The notes: generated from the sequence alone by a model not told the origin. Shown: positions 45,614 through 55,390, counted from the stretch's first letter. The stretch: 64,000 nucleotides of DNA from Paenibacillus bovis (GCF_001421015.2 NZ_CP013023.1:1667501-1731500); one strand, 5' to 3'. Made by a program: numbers and translations.

Positions 45614-48598
45614 ATGAAGATGGATGATCAGCAGAATATTGTGATTCATGTCGATGGACAGTCGGTTGTTGCGCAGCCGGGTATGACGATTGTTCAGGCG
45701 GTTAACACAGCGCCCGATCTGTATATTCCGCAGATCTGCTATAACGAGCAGCTCGGTCCGATCAATACCTGTGATACCTGTATGGTCGAGGTAGATGGAG
45801 AGCTGATACGCTCCTGCAGTACCGTCATTACACCGGGAATGCACATATCGACCCAGAGTCCGCTTGTCAAAGATGCACAGCAGGAATCCATGTCCCGAAT
45901 TCTCCGTAATCATGAACTCTACTGCACGGTCTGCGATAACAATAACGGTAATTGCGTGGTACATAACACCACGGAAAAGCTGGGTATTGAGCATCAGACC
46001 TATCCTTTCCGGAACAAACCCTATGAGATCGACAACACCAATCCGTTTTATCGCTATGATCCGGACCAATGCATTCTGTGCGGCCGCTGTGTAGAAGCCT
46101 GCCAGGATCTGCAGGTCAATGAGACGCTGTCTATTGACTGGAGCCGGGAACAGCCGCGCGTCGTCTGGGATGATGATGTACCGATCGACCAATCCTCCTG
46201 TGTCTCCTGTGGGCACTGTGTAACGGTCTGTCCATGTAATGCGCTGATGGAATCTTCCATGCTGGGAGAAGCCGGATTCATGACCAATATTGATAACAAA
46301 CTGATGGAGCCGCTGATCGATCTGACCAAAGCGGTGGAACCCGGTTATTCGGGCATTTTCCAGATTTCCGAGATTGAGGCATCCATGCGCAATTCGCGCA
46401 TCGAGAAGACCAAGACCGTATGTACGTACTGCGGTGTAGGCTGCAGCTTTGAAGTATGGACCAAGGACCGTCATATTCTCAAAATCGAGCCTTCTATCGA
46501 TGCACCGGTCAATGGCGTCTCTACCTGCATCAAGGGCAAATGGGGCTGGGATTTCGTCAATAGTGAAGAGCGTCTGACTCGTCCATTGATTCGTCAGGGA
46601 GACCGGTTCGTGGAATCGACATGGGATGAAGCGCTGGCACTGATTGCCGAGAAACTGGGCGGTATTAAAGCACAGCATGGCTCCGACTCAATCGCCTATA
46701 TTGCGTCTTCCAAATGTTCGAATGAAGAGAATTACATTTTCCAGAAATTTGCCCGTTCGATCATGGGCACCAATAATGTCGACAACTGCTCCCGTTATTG
46801 TCAGTCGCCTGCCACCTCCGGTCTGATGCGTACAGTAGGTATGGGCGGAGACAGCGGTACGATGGTCGATATCCAGCAATCGGAGCTGGTTATTATCGTC
46901 GGTGCCAATCCGGCGGAATCCCATCCGGTGCTGGCGACTCGTGTGAAGCGTGCCCACAAGCTGCATGGACAGAAGCTGATCGTATCGGATATTCGTAAAA
47001 ATGAAATGGCAGAACGCGCTGATCTACATCTGCATCCAAAGCCGGGTTCAGATCTGGTCTGGCTGTCAGCTGTTACCAAGTACATTATCGATCAGGGCTG
47101 GGAAGCAGTAGATTTCCTGAACAACCGTGTCGAAGGGTATGAGGAATATCGTGAGTCGCTCGCCCCTTATACGCTGGATTATGCAGAACAGGTATCCGGT
47201 CTGACCCGTGAGCAGCTGATCCGTACAGCAGAAATGATCCACGAGTCCGGTTCTGTATGTATCCTCTGGGCGATGGGTGTCACACAGCATCGTGGTGGTA
47301 CTGATACATCGACAGCGATCTGCAACCTGCTGCTTGCTACCGGCAACTTTGGCCGTCCGGGTACAGGTGCTTATCCGCTGCGTGGGCATAACAATGTGCA
47401 GGGAGCCTGTGATTTTGGTACGATGCCAAGCTATTTCCCCGGATATGAGAAAGTGACTGACGATGCGGTACGTTCCCGTTATGAACAAGCCTGGGGCGTG
47501 GAACTGCCAGCAGAGCCGGGACTGGATAATCATGAAATGGTCGATGCGATTGAAGAAGGTACACTCAAAGCGATGTATCTGTTTGGCGAGGAAATGGCAT
47601 TTGTCGATTCCAACTCCAACTTTGTGGAAGAAATGTTCGGCAAGCTGGAATTTTTCGTCGTACAGGATATATTCTTTTCCCGGACAGCACAGTTTGCGGA
47701 TGTGGTCCTGCCAGCTTCGCCAAGTCTGGAAAAGGACGGTACATTCACCAATACCGAACGTCGTATCCAGCGTTTCCATCAGGTGTTTGAACCGATGGGC
47801 GAATCCAGACCCGATTGGAGAATTATCCAGGATGTAGCCAACGCTATGGGAGCTGGCTGGAATTATACCCATCCCGGTGAAATTATGGCAGAAGCAGCCA
47901 GTCTGGCTCCACTATTCGCTGGTGTTAGCTACGATCGTCTGGAAGGATGGAACAGTCAGGTGTGGCCGGTAGAGCCGGATGGCAGCAGTACAGAGCTGCT
48001 GTATACCAAAGAGTTTGCTTTCCCAAGTGGCAAAGCACGTCTGTTCCCGGTCAGCTGGACACTGCCATACGAGCCGGAAGCGGAATACGATCTGCATCTG
48101 AACAATGGCCGACTGCTGGAGCATTTCCATGAAGGCAATATGACGTATCAATCCCAAAATATCCGCCATAAAGTACCATCTACCTGGCTGGAAGTCTCGC
48201 CGGAGCTGGCTGCCGAGCGCGGTATCGAGACAGGCGCCAAAGTGCGGCTCGTATCTCCATATGGTCAGGCCAAGTTATCGGTAGTGGTGACCGATCGTGT
48301 CAAAGGCAAAGAATTGTATCTGCCGATGAATACCCAGAATGCAAGTGAAGCGATCAACCGACTCACCAGTAGCCATACAGACAAGATTACCCATACCCCA
48401 AGCTACAAGGAGATCAGTGTACGGATGGAAGTACTCGAAGATCGCGGTGTATCCCCATTGCCGCAGGTCAACCACCGATTTGCCAAACGTCATCCGCAGA
48501 TCAGTGTACGGGTAGAGGACAAGTGGAAGCGCCAGGATTATGAGCCGATTGCAGACACTATTCGGAAGGAGCGTGCCCAGTATGGCCAGAGCCATTAA
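45614..48598 (+). CDS. molybdopterin formate dehydrogenase alpha subunit
   Basis: Oxidises formate to CO2 in the cytoplasm. Domains in order: 2Fe-2S ferredoxin (ICYNEQLGPINTCDTCMVEVDG), the His-Cys 4Fe-4S segment (ELYCTVCDNNNGNC), two 4Fe-4S motifs (CILCGRCVEACQ; CVSCGHCVTVCPC), then the molybdenum part with its own cluster motif CTYCGVGCSFEVW near residue 275 and NVDNCSRYCQSPATSGL, whose Cys sits at the place of the metal-ligand selenocysteine or cysteine. It matches Bacillus YjgC/YrhE in plan and in the DUF1641 partner that follows. No in-frame TGA, so a Cys enzyme. The 994-residue length is normal. Confidence 0.94.
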   Translation: MKMDDQQNIVIHVDGQSVVAQPGMTIVQAVNTAPDLYIPQICYNEQLGPINTCDTCMVEVDGELIRSCSTVITPGMHISTQSPLVKDAQQESMSRILRNHELYCTVCDNNNGNCVVHNTTEKLGIEHQTYPFRNKPYEIDNTNPFYRYDPDQCILCGRCVEACQDLQVNETLSIDWSREQPRVVWDDDVPIDQSSCVSCGHCVTVCPCNALMESSMLGEAGFMTNIDNKLMEPLIDLTKAVEPGYSGIFQISEIEASMRNSRIEKTKTVCTYCGVGCSFEVWTKDRHILKIEPSIDAPVNGVSTCIKGKWGWDFVNSEERLTRPLIRQGDRFVESTWDEALALIAEKLGGIKAQHGSDSIAYIASSKCSNEENYIFQKFARSIMGTNNVDNCSRYCQSPATSGLMRTVGMGGDSGTMVDIQQSELVIIVGANPAESHPVLATRVKRAHKLHGQKLIVSDIRKNEMAERADLHLHPKPGSDLVWLSAVTKYIIDQGWEAVDFLNNRVEGYEEYRESLAPYTLDYAEQVSGLTREQLIRTAEMIHESGSVCILWAMGVTQHRGGTDTSTAICNLLLATGNFGRPGTGAYPLRGHNNVQGACDFGTMPSYFPGYEKVTDDAVRSRYEQAWGVELPAEPGLDNHEMVDAIEEGTLKAMYLFGEEMAFVDSNSNFVEEMFGKLEFFVVQDIFFSRTAQFADVVLPASPSLEKDGTFTNTERRIQRFHQVFEPMGESRPDWRIIQDVANAMGAGWNYTHPGEIMAEAASLAPLFAGVSYDRLEGWNSQVWPVEPDGSSTELLYTKEFAFPSGKARLFPVSWTLPYEPEAEYDLHLNNGRLLEHFHEGNMTYQSQNIRHKVPSTWLEVSPELAAERGIETGAKVRLVSPYGQAKLSVVVTDRVKGKELYLPMNTQNASEAINRLTSSHTDKITHTPSYKEISVRMEVLEDRGVSPLPQVNHRFAKRHPQISVRVEDKWKRQDYEPIADTIRKERAQYGQSH

Positions 48599-49157
48599 CC
48601 GAATTGAACGCCACGAACCGACAGAAGCGGAAATACAGGCCGAATCGCTCACCCAGATTATCAAAGCACTCAGTGACAACAAGGAAGCGATTCTCAAAAC
48701 GCTGGATATTATCAAAGAACTGGATAATGCTGGAATGCTCGATATCGCTGGTGCGCTGCTCAAAAACCGGACCGAAGTGGGAGTGCACGGGGTCAATCTG
48801 ATCAACTCCCTGAATATTCCGCCGCTGATCCGCAATGCCTTTACCCTGAGCCAGATGGTCGGCAAAATCGATCCACAGGAAATGGACCGGCTGCTGAACG
48901 CACTCGGTAATGGATTAAGTCATCTCGGCGAAATGGAACCTGCTCATCACAAACACGGGGATCAACGGGATCATGAACCACCGGGTATGCTGCATCTGCT
49001 GAAGACTATGCGTGATCCGGATGTACGGACGACGTTGGCCTTTGGACTGCAGTTTCTCAAATCGATGGGCGGCGAGCTCAATAAGCCAAAGCCCGATCCA
49101 TCGGACTCTTTTGCCAATCCCCAGCGCAAAGAAAGCGAGACGCACAAAGAAGTATAA
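48582..49157 (+). CDS. DUF1641 formate dehydrogenase partner
   Basis: A 191-residue helical protein of the DUF1641 family (YjgD/YrhD in Bacillus), which always stands beside this formate dehydrogenase type. Seen: the motif LDIAGALLKNRTEVGVHGVNLINS in the centre, a His/Asp-rich loop HHKHGDQRDHEPP, and PDVRTTLAFGLQFLKSMGGEL. The start ATG 48582 follows GAAGGAG and lies inside the end of the dehydrogenase gene, so translation is coupled. Its biochemical role is unproven; it may help assemble the enzyme or link it to an electron acceptor. Confidence 0.88.
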   Translation: MARAINRIERHEPTEAEIQAESLTQIIKALSDNKEAILKTLDIIKELDNAGMLDIAGALLKNRTEVGVHGVNLINSLNIPPLIRNAFTLSQMVGKIDPQEMDRLLNALGNGLSHLGEMEPAHHKHGDQRDHEPPGMLHLLKTMRDPDVRTTLAFGLQFLKSMGGELNKPKPDPSDSFANPQRKESETHKEV

Positions 49158-49235
49158 CGCGATATAGGTAAAAGCAAGCCAGGATAAAGGAAATACAAGC
49201 CAATATAGAAGGAACAATAGAAAAAGATAGATATC

Positions 49236-49273
49236 AAATGCAGCTCACCGGTGATAGGGAGAGCTGCATTTTG
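49236..49273 (+). terminator. terminator after formate dehydrogenase operon
   Basis: AAATGCAGCTC and GAGCTGCATTT pair perfectly across a 14-base loop; the T run after it is short. Confidence 0.7.
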
Positions 49274-49672
49274 GTATGCTCCAAGGGGCGAGCGAATCTT
49301 CAAAAAACAAAACGGAGATCATAGCTTAACGGACAATGGATAGGAGGATGTGCAGATAATATATTGAATTTTGAATCCGAATATCTATTCGGCTGGCTTC
49401 TCCTATGCCTAATTCATGATGCATCCAAGCATAAATCAAGCAGGGACAAAGAATGAATTCGAATAAAAGCGCAATATTTCAAACACCCGATCATGATATA
49501 ACAGAAGCATGAACAACAGAAGCAAGAACAACAGACGCAAGATATAACAAACGCAGAAGATCATCCCACACCCCCTTAGACACGTAACAAACAGTACCAG
49601 GAGATAGGAGTAGATCGCGAAAACTGCACCAAATAGAAATCTGCGTAAATCGATAAACAGGAGGCGATTGAT
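49274..49672. other. intergenic region before the alkyltransferase
   Basis: About 400 bp. It contains a loose repetition of AACAACAGAAGCAAG and ACAGACGCAAG-like segments near 49500-49560, degenerate and short. No gene seen. Confidence 0.35.
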
Positions 49673-50260
49673 ATGTCAGCAGGCCAGCCTATTTTGTATT
49701 ACACCTGGTTAAATGAAAAGCAGTGGCATCTGTATATTGCTGCAACTGCAGATGGATTATGCTATGTCAGTTCACCCGATCAGCCGCTGGAAGATCTGGT
49801 ATTGTGGGCGAATAGCCGTTTTCCGGGATACGCCCTGGTAGAGGATCGAGAGCAAATGCTGGCGTATACGGTGGCAATTACTCAATATCTGGATGGAGCA
49901 GTAGATACTCTGGATAAAATAAAGCATGAGTTGCGGGGAACCCCTTTTCAGCTGGCAGTATGGGAAGCATTATGCCGTATACCATATGGTCAGACCGTAT
50001 CCTACTCGGCAGTTGCCGAAATGGCCGGCAGACCGGATGCAGTGAGAGCGGTAGGAGCGGCGATCGGTGCCAATCCTGTTCTAATCACTATTCCCTGCCA
50101 TCGTGTTATCGGCAAAAATGGCAGTCTGACAGGATACCGGGGAGGCATGGCTATGAAGCAGCAACTGCTGCAGCTGGAGCAGTCCGCTAATCACTCGAAC
50201 GACAAAAAAGAAGCAGAACAAAAAACTGTTGAGGTAAACGGCAATGCTGCCTTTGTATAA
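49673..50260 (+). CDS. ogt: methylated-DNA-protein cysteine methyltransferase
   Basis: Suicide repair of O6-alkylguanine. Seen: FQLAVWEALCRIPYGQTVSYSAVAEMAGRP (DNA-binding helix region) and the alkyl-acceptor site IPCHRVIGKNGSLTGYRGG. It is 195 residues; the last 35 (HSNDKKEAEQKTVEVNGNAAFV) form a charged tail not needed for the fold. AGGAGGCG precedes the ATG. It lacks an Ada-type regulatory domain, so the constitutive Ogt type is most likely. Confidence 0.93.
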   Translation: MSAGQPILYYTWLNEKQWHLYIAATADGLCYVSSPDQPLEDLVLWANSRFPGYALVEDREQMLAYTVAITQYLDGAVDTLDKIKHELRGTPFQLAVWEALCRIPYGQTVSYSAVAEMAGRPDAVRAVGAAIGANPVLITIPCHRVIGKNGSLTGYRGGMAMKQQLLQLEQSANHSNDKKEAEQKTVEVNGNAAFV

Positions 50261-50410
50261 GAAAAGGATCGGTATAGTAGTTACCGCATATGGATAATGC
50301 TTATCCAACGTGTAGGTGTAGACGTCCGATTTGTATACAGGTTTGCGAACACAAAGAACAGACATAATACAAAGAATCACCAAGAGTACAAAGCGCACTA
50401 AGCTCACCGA

Positions 50411-50473
50411 GAGCACAAAGAGTACAAAGAGTACAAAGATTACAAAGAGTACAAAGAGTACAAAGAGTACAAA
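50411..50473. repeat. 9-bp tandem array, 7 copies plus degenerate flank
   Basis: Seven copies of GAGTACAAA (first GAGCACAAA, fourth GATTACAAA), with degenerate forerunners back to about 50350. It runs straight into the terminator at 50471. Confidence 0.93.
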
Positions 50474-50507
50474 AAAACCTTTGCTATCCATCAGCAAAGG
50501 TTTTTTA
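50471..50507. terminator. bidirectional terminator
   Basis: AAAAAACCTTTGCT and AGCAAAGGTTTTTT pair perfectly around ATCCATC. It closes the convergent alkyltransferase and transglutaminase genes. Confidence 0.92.
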
Positions 50508-50649
50508 GAGTTCATCAATATGATGTTAAATGAAGATTACTTATTATTTATTAAATCAGATCAACTTGTGAGCATTATAAACAAGGTTTAAATGAGTTGT
50601 AAATGACGCTTGCAGCATCTGTTAGCCGGTCTGATCTACAACAATAGAA

Positions 50650-51453
50650 TTAATATACTTTGGCTGCTTGGTACTGTGAAGCATCTTTGGCAAATGGAAT
50701 GTTTTTGCCTTTTTGTTGAAGCGATGCATCTACAGTAGCGTCTACAGTGACCCATTTACCATTCAGGTAAACTTCGTTCCATGCGTGGTATTCTTTGACA
50801 GCTGATGTCGTACCCATTACCAGCTTGGCAGGGATACCCTGGCTGCGCAGCATCGCGGCATTCAGGGAAGCATAGTCGTAGCAGATTCCTTTGCGGGAAG
50901 ACAATGTCTGCTGCGGATCGGGTACATAGACAGTTGGCAGTGCAGAAGCGAGTTGGTAATCATATTTGATGTTGCTTGTAATATAATTGTAGATCGCTTG
51001 CGCTTTTTGTTGATCAGTGGCAGCATCTTGGGTTAATTTGTTCGCGAGTGAAGTAACTGCCGGGCTGTTTTTCCAATCGATATTTTGAGTAGAAGCCAGA
51101 TACACACTGTTCTCATTATTTAATTGCACCTGTAATGAATCGGAATATACTTTTTTGTAATTGTTACCAGCCGTATTTTCAAGGACACTTACCTGGTACG
51201 TACCGCTGCCCAGCTGCAAAGGCAGTGCAGTGTCGGAACGGGAAGAAGAAAGGTTATACGTATAGCTGGTATCGTTTTTGGTAATCATAACTTTGGTACG
51301 TGTATTGGAAGGTGCTTCATAATGAACAGCGACATAACCCTGTGCTGCATTGGACGTATCCAGCCAGCTGGAATCCTCGGCTGCGAATACGGATATAGGA
51401 GCTGCGGCGAGCAGTGTAATAGTTGTCAAGCAAGTTAGCAAAAGTTTCTTCAT
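50650..51453 (-). CDS. secreted transglutaminase-like protein
   Basis: A 267-residue exported protein. The signal peptide ends VFA-AE. The N-terminal half is a beta-rich domain; the C-terminal half is a transglutaminase-like (papain-like) fold with the triad in SRKGICYDYASLNAAMLRSQG (Cys), EYHAWNEVYL (His) and WVTVDATVD (Asp). Such proteins cross-link or cleave proteins or peptidoglycan at the wall. A c-di-GMP-I type riboswitch lies about 130 bp upstream in the same direction, so output probably follows the motile-to-sessile signal. A sortase gene stands just upstream. Substrate unknown. Confidence 0.87.
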   Translation of the reverse strand: MKKLLLTCLTTITLLAAAPISVFAAEDSSWLDTSNAAQGYVAVHYEAPSNTRTKVMITKNDTSYTYNLSSSRSDTALPLQLGSGTYQVSVLENTAGNNYKKVYSDSLQVQLNNENSVYLASTQNIDWKNSPAVTSLANKLTQDAATDQQKAQAIYNYITSNIKYDYQLASALPTVYVPDPQQTLSSRKGICYDYASLNAAMLRSQGIPAKLVMGTTSAVKEYHAWNEVYLNGKWVTVDATVDASLQQKGKNIPFAKDASQYQAAKVY

Positions 51454-51575
51454 AACGACAAATCCTTTCAGAGGCGATTAGCCAATCCGAACATCGGTTA
51501 CTTTAACACGATGTTATCCGTCGTTTGACTAAACCATTATATTCTATAAAGTGTAATATTTTACAATTAGTTAAT

Positions 51576-51686
51576 ACAAAAAGAGCTTTTCCGTTCGGTA
51601 GCTGGCTGCCAACCCCTGCGGGTAAGGCCCTTTAGCTTTGCGTCCCTGTCTTTAGACAGGTTTGCCGTTATCGTGTAAAAGCTCTT
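51576..51686 (-). ncRNA. cyclic di-GMP-I riboswitch (GEMM-I)
   Basis: On the minus strand it carries the GEMM-I core in order: GGCAAACC, a short hairpin TGTC-TAAA-GACA, GGGACGCAAAGCTAAAGGGCC, then GGTTGGCAGCCAGCTACCG. It lines up segment by segment with the Vibrio Vc2 aptamer as I recall it. The closing helix AAGAGCTTTT/AAAAGCTCTT is directly followed by TTTTTG, so ligand-stabilised P1 may itself act as a terminator. It precedes the transglutaminase gene. Specificity for c-di-GMP rather than cGAMP is inferred. Confidence 0.9.
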
Positions 51687-51845
51687 AATCAAGCAAGTTA
51701 CATAGTAACAATATTTAAAGTGCAAATAATGGTGTATTTTATGGGTAAACCAAAACTTACTGATTGGTTATAATCACATAGTACCACAGCGATAATTCGA
51801 CTAAAAGCGTCAAACGCTAATGTACGCGAAATGAATAAAGTGACA

Positions 51846-52496
51846 TTAATTTGTATGATTGTAGACGCGTATCGCATGTACTATAAGTCGATGAGTAGGG
51901 TTGATAAGTGGGTCGCAAGTCACCAGTGTTAGTTCCTCGGACTGATGATCGCTATCCAGAACAGATACTTCGGTCGGTTCCACAATTCGGATGCGATCGA
52001 CCTGGTAGTTATACTGCTGACCGGACGATTCAATCTGGATCGAGTCGCCGACTTTTACTTCTCCCAACCGATTAAATAAACGACCGGTTTTGTGAGCGCG
52101 GTGGGCAGCAACAGCAAAGTTTCCTTTTTGTCCCAGTTGATCGGTCTCGGAAATGTGAACAGCGGCACTACGCATATTTTCACGAGTGGCACCTTCTATA
52201 ATTGGAAGTTCGACATTGATCACAGGGATGCGTATGACTCCCAGAATTTCACCATTTACTAGTGCTTCCGTCTTACTATTTATATTATCGGCAGAAGACC
52301 CCTCATTTAGTAGAGCATTTACCTCTGAATAGCTATTTTTTAATTTTTTTGTCGTATTCTGATGAGAAATGGCAGCTGCTTGCTCTGCCTGATTCAAAAG
52401 ACGCTCTTGCTGCCAGTCGTCATACCACTCATTTGCCTGAGGATAGATCATCACCAGGATACCTGCAATGATCAGCATATACGCCCACTTTTTCAT
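51846..52496 (-). CDS. class D-type sortase
   Basis: Membrane transpeptidase that anchors proteins to peptidoglycan. A single N-terminal span (MLIIAGILVMIYPQ), then a sortase beta barrel with the catalytic residues in AAHRAHKTG (His), ELTLVTCDP (TLxTC Cys) and NPTHRLIVHA (Arg). The VIRIPVINVELPIIEG opening is typical of class D/E-like enzymes of Bacillales. The ATG at 52496 is twelve bases after AGGAGG; a nearer ATG at 52508 abuts that site. No LPxTG-type substrate gene was seen in the window. It stands upstream of the riboswitch. Confidence 0.88.
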   Translation of the reverse strand: MKKWAYMLIIAGILVMIYPQANEWYDDWQQERLLNQAEQAAAISHQNTTKKLKNSYSEVNALLNEGSSADNINSKTEALVNGEILGVIRIPVINVELPIIEGATRENMRSAAVHISETDQLGQKGNFAVAAHRAHKTGRLFNRLGEVKVGDSIQIESSGQQYNYQVDRIRIVEPTEVSVLDSDHQSEELTLVTCDPLINPTHRLIVHAIRVYNHTN

Positions 52497-52910
52497 AACT
52501 GTATTCATCCTCCTGCCATTCAATTTGTCGAAAAGACAAAGCTAATTTCAAGAATAACACACTATAGGCAGGATATAAAAAGGATAAATATCGTATACAT
52601 ATTAATACCCATATACTGTAATTAAATATACAATTTATGGAATTTTAATCTGAACGATTTAAGAATTTATGCTATCTTGAGAATTTGAAAATTGATTTGT
52701 AAAATTCAATATTCTGGCTCGGTAGGCATAATAATAATGATACAATGTAGATAGATAATAACATTATGATGTTTGATCGGATTGGGCTTGTGAACAATAA
52801 AAAAGGCCATCATGCAGAATAAGCCACAATAAGAAAATGTACATACATATATTCAGTCAGCGTAGATACAAAACCAATCTAAATCGTATAAGTGAAATGG
52901 AGATGGGTGT
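52497..52910. other. divergent region between sortase and fucosidase
   Basis: About 410 bp, AT-rich, with possible -10 boxes (TATACATATTAAT, GATACAATG). No gene, terminator or recognised operator. Confidence 0.35.
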
Positions 52911-54275
52911 ATGAATACGGGACATGATAATAACAGCAGGCACGATAGATCGGCGTCTGCAAAATGGTTCACGGATAGCCGATATGGATTGTTTATTCAT
53001 TTTGGACCTTATGCACAGTATGGCCGCGGGGAACAGGTGCTGTTCCGAGAACATCTGGATCATCAGGAATATGCCCAGCAGGCGTGTAGCTGGAATCCGG
53101 AGCATTTCAATGCCACGTTATGGGCACAGACAGCCCGCAAAGCAGGAATGAAATACGCCTGTCTGACAACGCGCCACCATGATGGATTCTGTCTATGGGA
53201 TTCACAGTACACGGACTATTCTACAGCTGCTCAGGCATGCGGGCGTGATCTGGTACGTGAATTTGTCGAGGCATTCCGGGCAGAGGGACTGTATGTTGGA
53301 CTATATTATTCGTGGATGGACTGGCGGATTCCAGCCTTTTTTGACGGACCGGAGAAAGATCCGGACGGTTGGCAGGCGATGAAAGAATATATGCATAATC
53401 AAGTCGAGGAACTGCTGACCCGGTATGGACAGATTGATCATTTTTTCTTCGATGGGGTATGGCCGCGAACAGCAGAGGAGCTGGGCAGTATAGAGCTGGT
53501 ACGCCGAATGAAAGAGCTTCAGCCGGGTATACTGGTGAATAATCGCCTGGGTCCGTCGGAAGGAACACGTACTTACGCAGATGGTGGCGCCGGCGCTGGC
53601 GATTCGGAAGTGCTGGGTGATTTTGGTACGCCGGAACATCAGATTGTGCCTGATCCGAACCGGTTATGGGAGTCCAACCAGGTCACTACTTGGCGTCTAT
53701 GGGGATATGCTGCCGGAGAACGCTGGCGGTCTGCAGATATGTTGCTGGATATGCTATGCGAATGTGCAGAGAAAGGCGGTAACCTGCTGCTCAATGTCGG
53801 CCCCCAGCCGGACGGCCAGCTGCCGCCGGAATTTGTACAGCGAGCGCTAGAGATTGGAGCATGGCTGGAAGTACATGGTGAAGCAATATATGGAGCGGAT
53901 GGTGGCGATCTGATCGAGTTTGTTACACGGGGAAGACAGACCACCAGTGGGAACCATCTGTATTTGATTATTCGCTTCTGGGATGGGAAGCCGGTGCTGC
54001 GCCTTGCCGACCTGATATCGCGAGTAACACGGGTGACACTGCTCACGACCGGGCAGGAGCTGGAATTTGAGCAGCAGGATCAGGTACTATGGATCAAAGG
54101 ACTGCCAAAAGAGCGTCCGACAGCTCTTTTCCCTGTTATATGGGTGGAGTGTGATGGTGTGCCGAAGAGTAATATATGGGGGCAGCAGCGATTGTGGCAA
54201 GGCGATCCATCGCGAATTGCGGACTGGGCGAGAACAAGAGGATCATCGGTGTATGCGGATGGAGAGAAAAGATAG
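52911..54275 (+). CDS. alpha-L-fucosidase, GH29
   Basis: Releases L-fucose from glycans; no signal peptide, so probably cytosolic and acting on imported oligosaccharides. Seen: WFTDSRYGLFIHFGPYAQYGRGEQ at the start, CLTTRHHDGFCLWDS, and HFFFDGVWP, whose Asp is at the place of the GH29 nucleophile, with KGGNLLLNVGPQPDGQLP near residue 285. Length 454 covers the catalytic barrel and a small C-terminal beta domain. It is followed by a LysE-type exporter but not evidently co-functional with it. Confidence 0.93.
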   Translation: MNTGHDNNSRHDRSASAKWFTDSRYGLFIHFGPYAQYGRGEQVLFREHLDHQEYAQQACSWNPEHFNATLWAQTARKAGMKYACLTTRHHDGFCLWDSQYTDYSTAAQACGRDLVREFVEAFRAEGLYVGLYYSWMDWRIPAFFDGPEKDPDGWQAMKEYMHNQVEELLTRYGQIDHFFFDGVWPRTAEELGSIELVRRMKELQPGILVNNRLGPSEGTRTYADGGAGAGDSEVLGDFGTPEHQIVPDPNRLWESNQVTTWRLWGYAAGERWRSADMLLDMLCECAEKGGNLLLNVGPQPDGQLPPEFVQRALEIGAWLEVHGEAIYGADGGDLIEFVTRGRQTTSGNHLYLIIRFWDGKPVLRLADLISRVTRVTLLTTGQELEFEQQDQVLWIKGLPKERPTALFPVIWVECDGVPKSNIWGQQRLWQGDPSRIADWARTRGSSVYADGEKR

Positions 54276-54393
54276 GCATGAGCAAAGGAAGATTCATTTT
54301 ACAAGGTACTAAAAAGTAAAAGAAACACTATTGCAGTATGCAGTCTGTTGATCCCACGCTACACTGGTATTTGTGAACAAGGGGGAGATACAA

Positions 54394-55035
54394 ATGGCTG
54401 GTGTTATACTGCATGCTTTTATATTGGCACTGGGATTGATTCTGCCGCTGGGTGTACAGAATGTGTTTATTTTTCAGCAGGGAATGGTACAGCGTAGATG
54501 GTGGAAAGTGTTGCCCGTAGTAATCACCGCTGGATTATGTGATACGCTGCTGATCAGTCTGGCTATCGGCGGAGTATCAGTTCTGGTGCTGGGACTACCA
54601 TGGGTTAAGACGGCACTGATGCTGGCCGGAGTGCTGTTTCTGCTGTACATGGGGTATGTGACGTGGAAAAGTGCCGACACTGTCCAGACAGCTACGGCAG
54701 CAGATAGAGAAGAGCAGCCAAACAAAACGGCAGCTCTGCCCGCGCGCAAACAGATACTATTCGCGCTGTCGGTATCGCTGCTTAATCCGCATGCCATCTT
54801 GGATACGATCGGCGTTATCGGAACGAGTTCGCTTCAGTATGAAGGTCAGCAAAAGCTGGCGTTTATGTGGACCTGTATTATCGTTTCCTGGCTCTGGTTT
54901 GCCGTATTGGCTGCGGCAGGAATGGCAGTAGGGGTATTTGACCGCAGCGGACGCTGGTTCTACTGGCTAAACCGTTGTTCGGCGCTGATGATCGGGGTGA
55001 TCGCTCTTTATTTGTTAATATCGTTAGGAAGATAG
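54394..55035 (+). CDS. LysE/ArgO-family amino-acid exporter
   Basis: A 213-residue membrane protein with about six spans. The LysE signature LGLILPLGVQNVFIFQQG stands near the N-terminus and SLLNPHAILDTIGVIG in the middle. The family exports basic amino acids such as lysine and arginine. A hydrophilic loop (DTVQTATAADREEQPNK) separates two halves. The ATG at 54394 follows GGGGGAG. It has no linked LysR regulator, unlike the Corynebacterium case. Confidence 0.88.
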   Translation: MAGVILHAFILALGLILPLGVQNVFIFQQGMVQRRWWKVLPVVITAGLCDTLLISLAIGGVSVLVLGLPWVKTALMLAGVLFLLYMGYVTWKSADTVQTATAADREEQPNKTAALPARKQILFALSVSLLNPHAILDTIGVIGTSSLQYEGQQKLAFMWTCIIVSWLWFAVLAAAGMAVGVFDRSGRWFYWLNRCSALMIGVIALYLLISLGR

Positions 55036-55062
55036 AGTACCGATCAAGGCGATCGTTAACTC

Positions 55063-55112
55063 AAAAAGCTGATTTCATCGCTGTCAGACAGTGGATGAAA
55101 TCAGCTTTTTTT
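55063..55112. terminator. bidirectional terminator after LysE gene
   Basis: AAAAAGCTGATTTCATC and GATGAAATCAGCTTTTT pair perfectly around a loop holding CTGTC/GACAG. Confidence 0.92.
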
Positions 55113-55203
55113 GTATATGGATAAATAATGATCTGGCTATAACCAGCCTGCATATTTAACATAGCTTTCATTATACGCATATAGGAAAAGCTGTGACAAT
55201 TAG

Positions 55204-55293
55204 TAGCAGTAGCAGTAGCAGTAGCAGTAGCAGTAGCAGTAGCAGTAGCAGTAGCAGTAGCAGTAGCAGTAGCAGTAGCAGTAGCAGTAGCAG
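55204..55293. repeat. 6-bp tandem array, 15 copies
   Basis: Fifteen perfect copies of TAGCAG, with degenerate GTGACAGTGG-like units after it. It lies between the terminator and the end of the convergent isomerase gene; the forward serine-repeat ORF over it is an artefact. Confidence 0.97.
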
Positions 55294-55390
55294 TGACAGG
55301 AATAGGAACAGTGACAGTGGTAGCAGGTATCTGGATTATCACGCTACATGCCGTGTCTACTCATTATGCTGCCTTTTAAGCTCTACCATT

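Noticed and set aside
45614..48598. Selenocysteine formate dehydrogenase
   Set aside because: The frame has no internal TGA and a Cys stands in the expected position.
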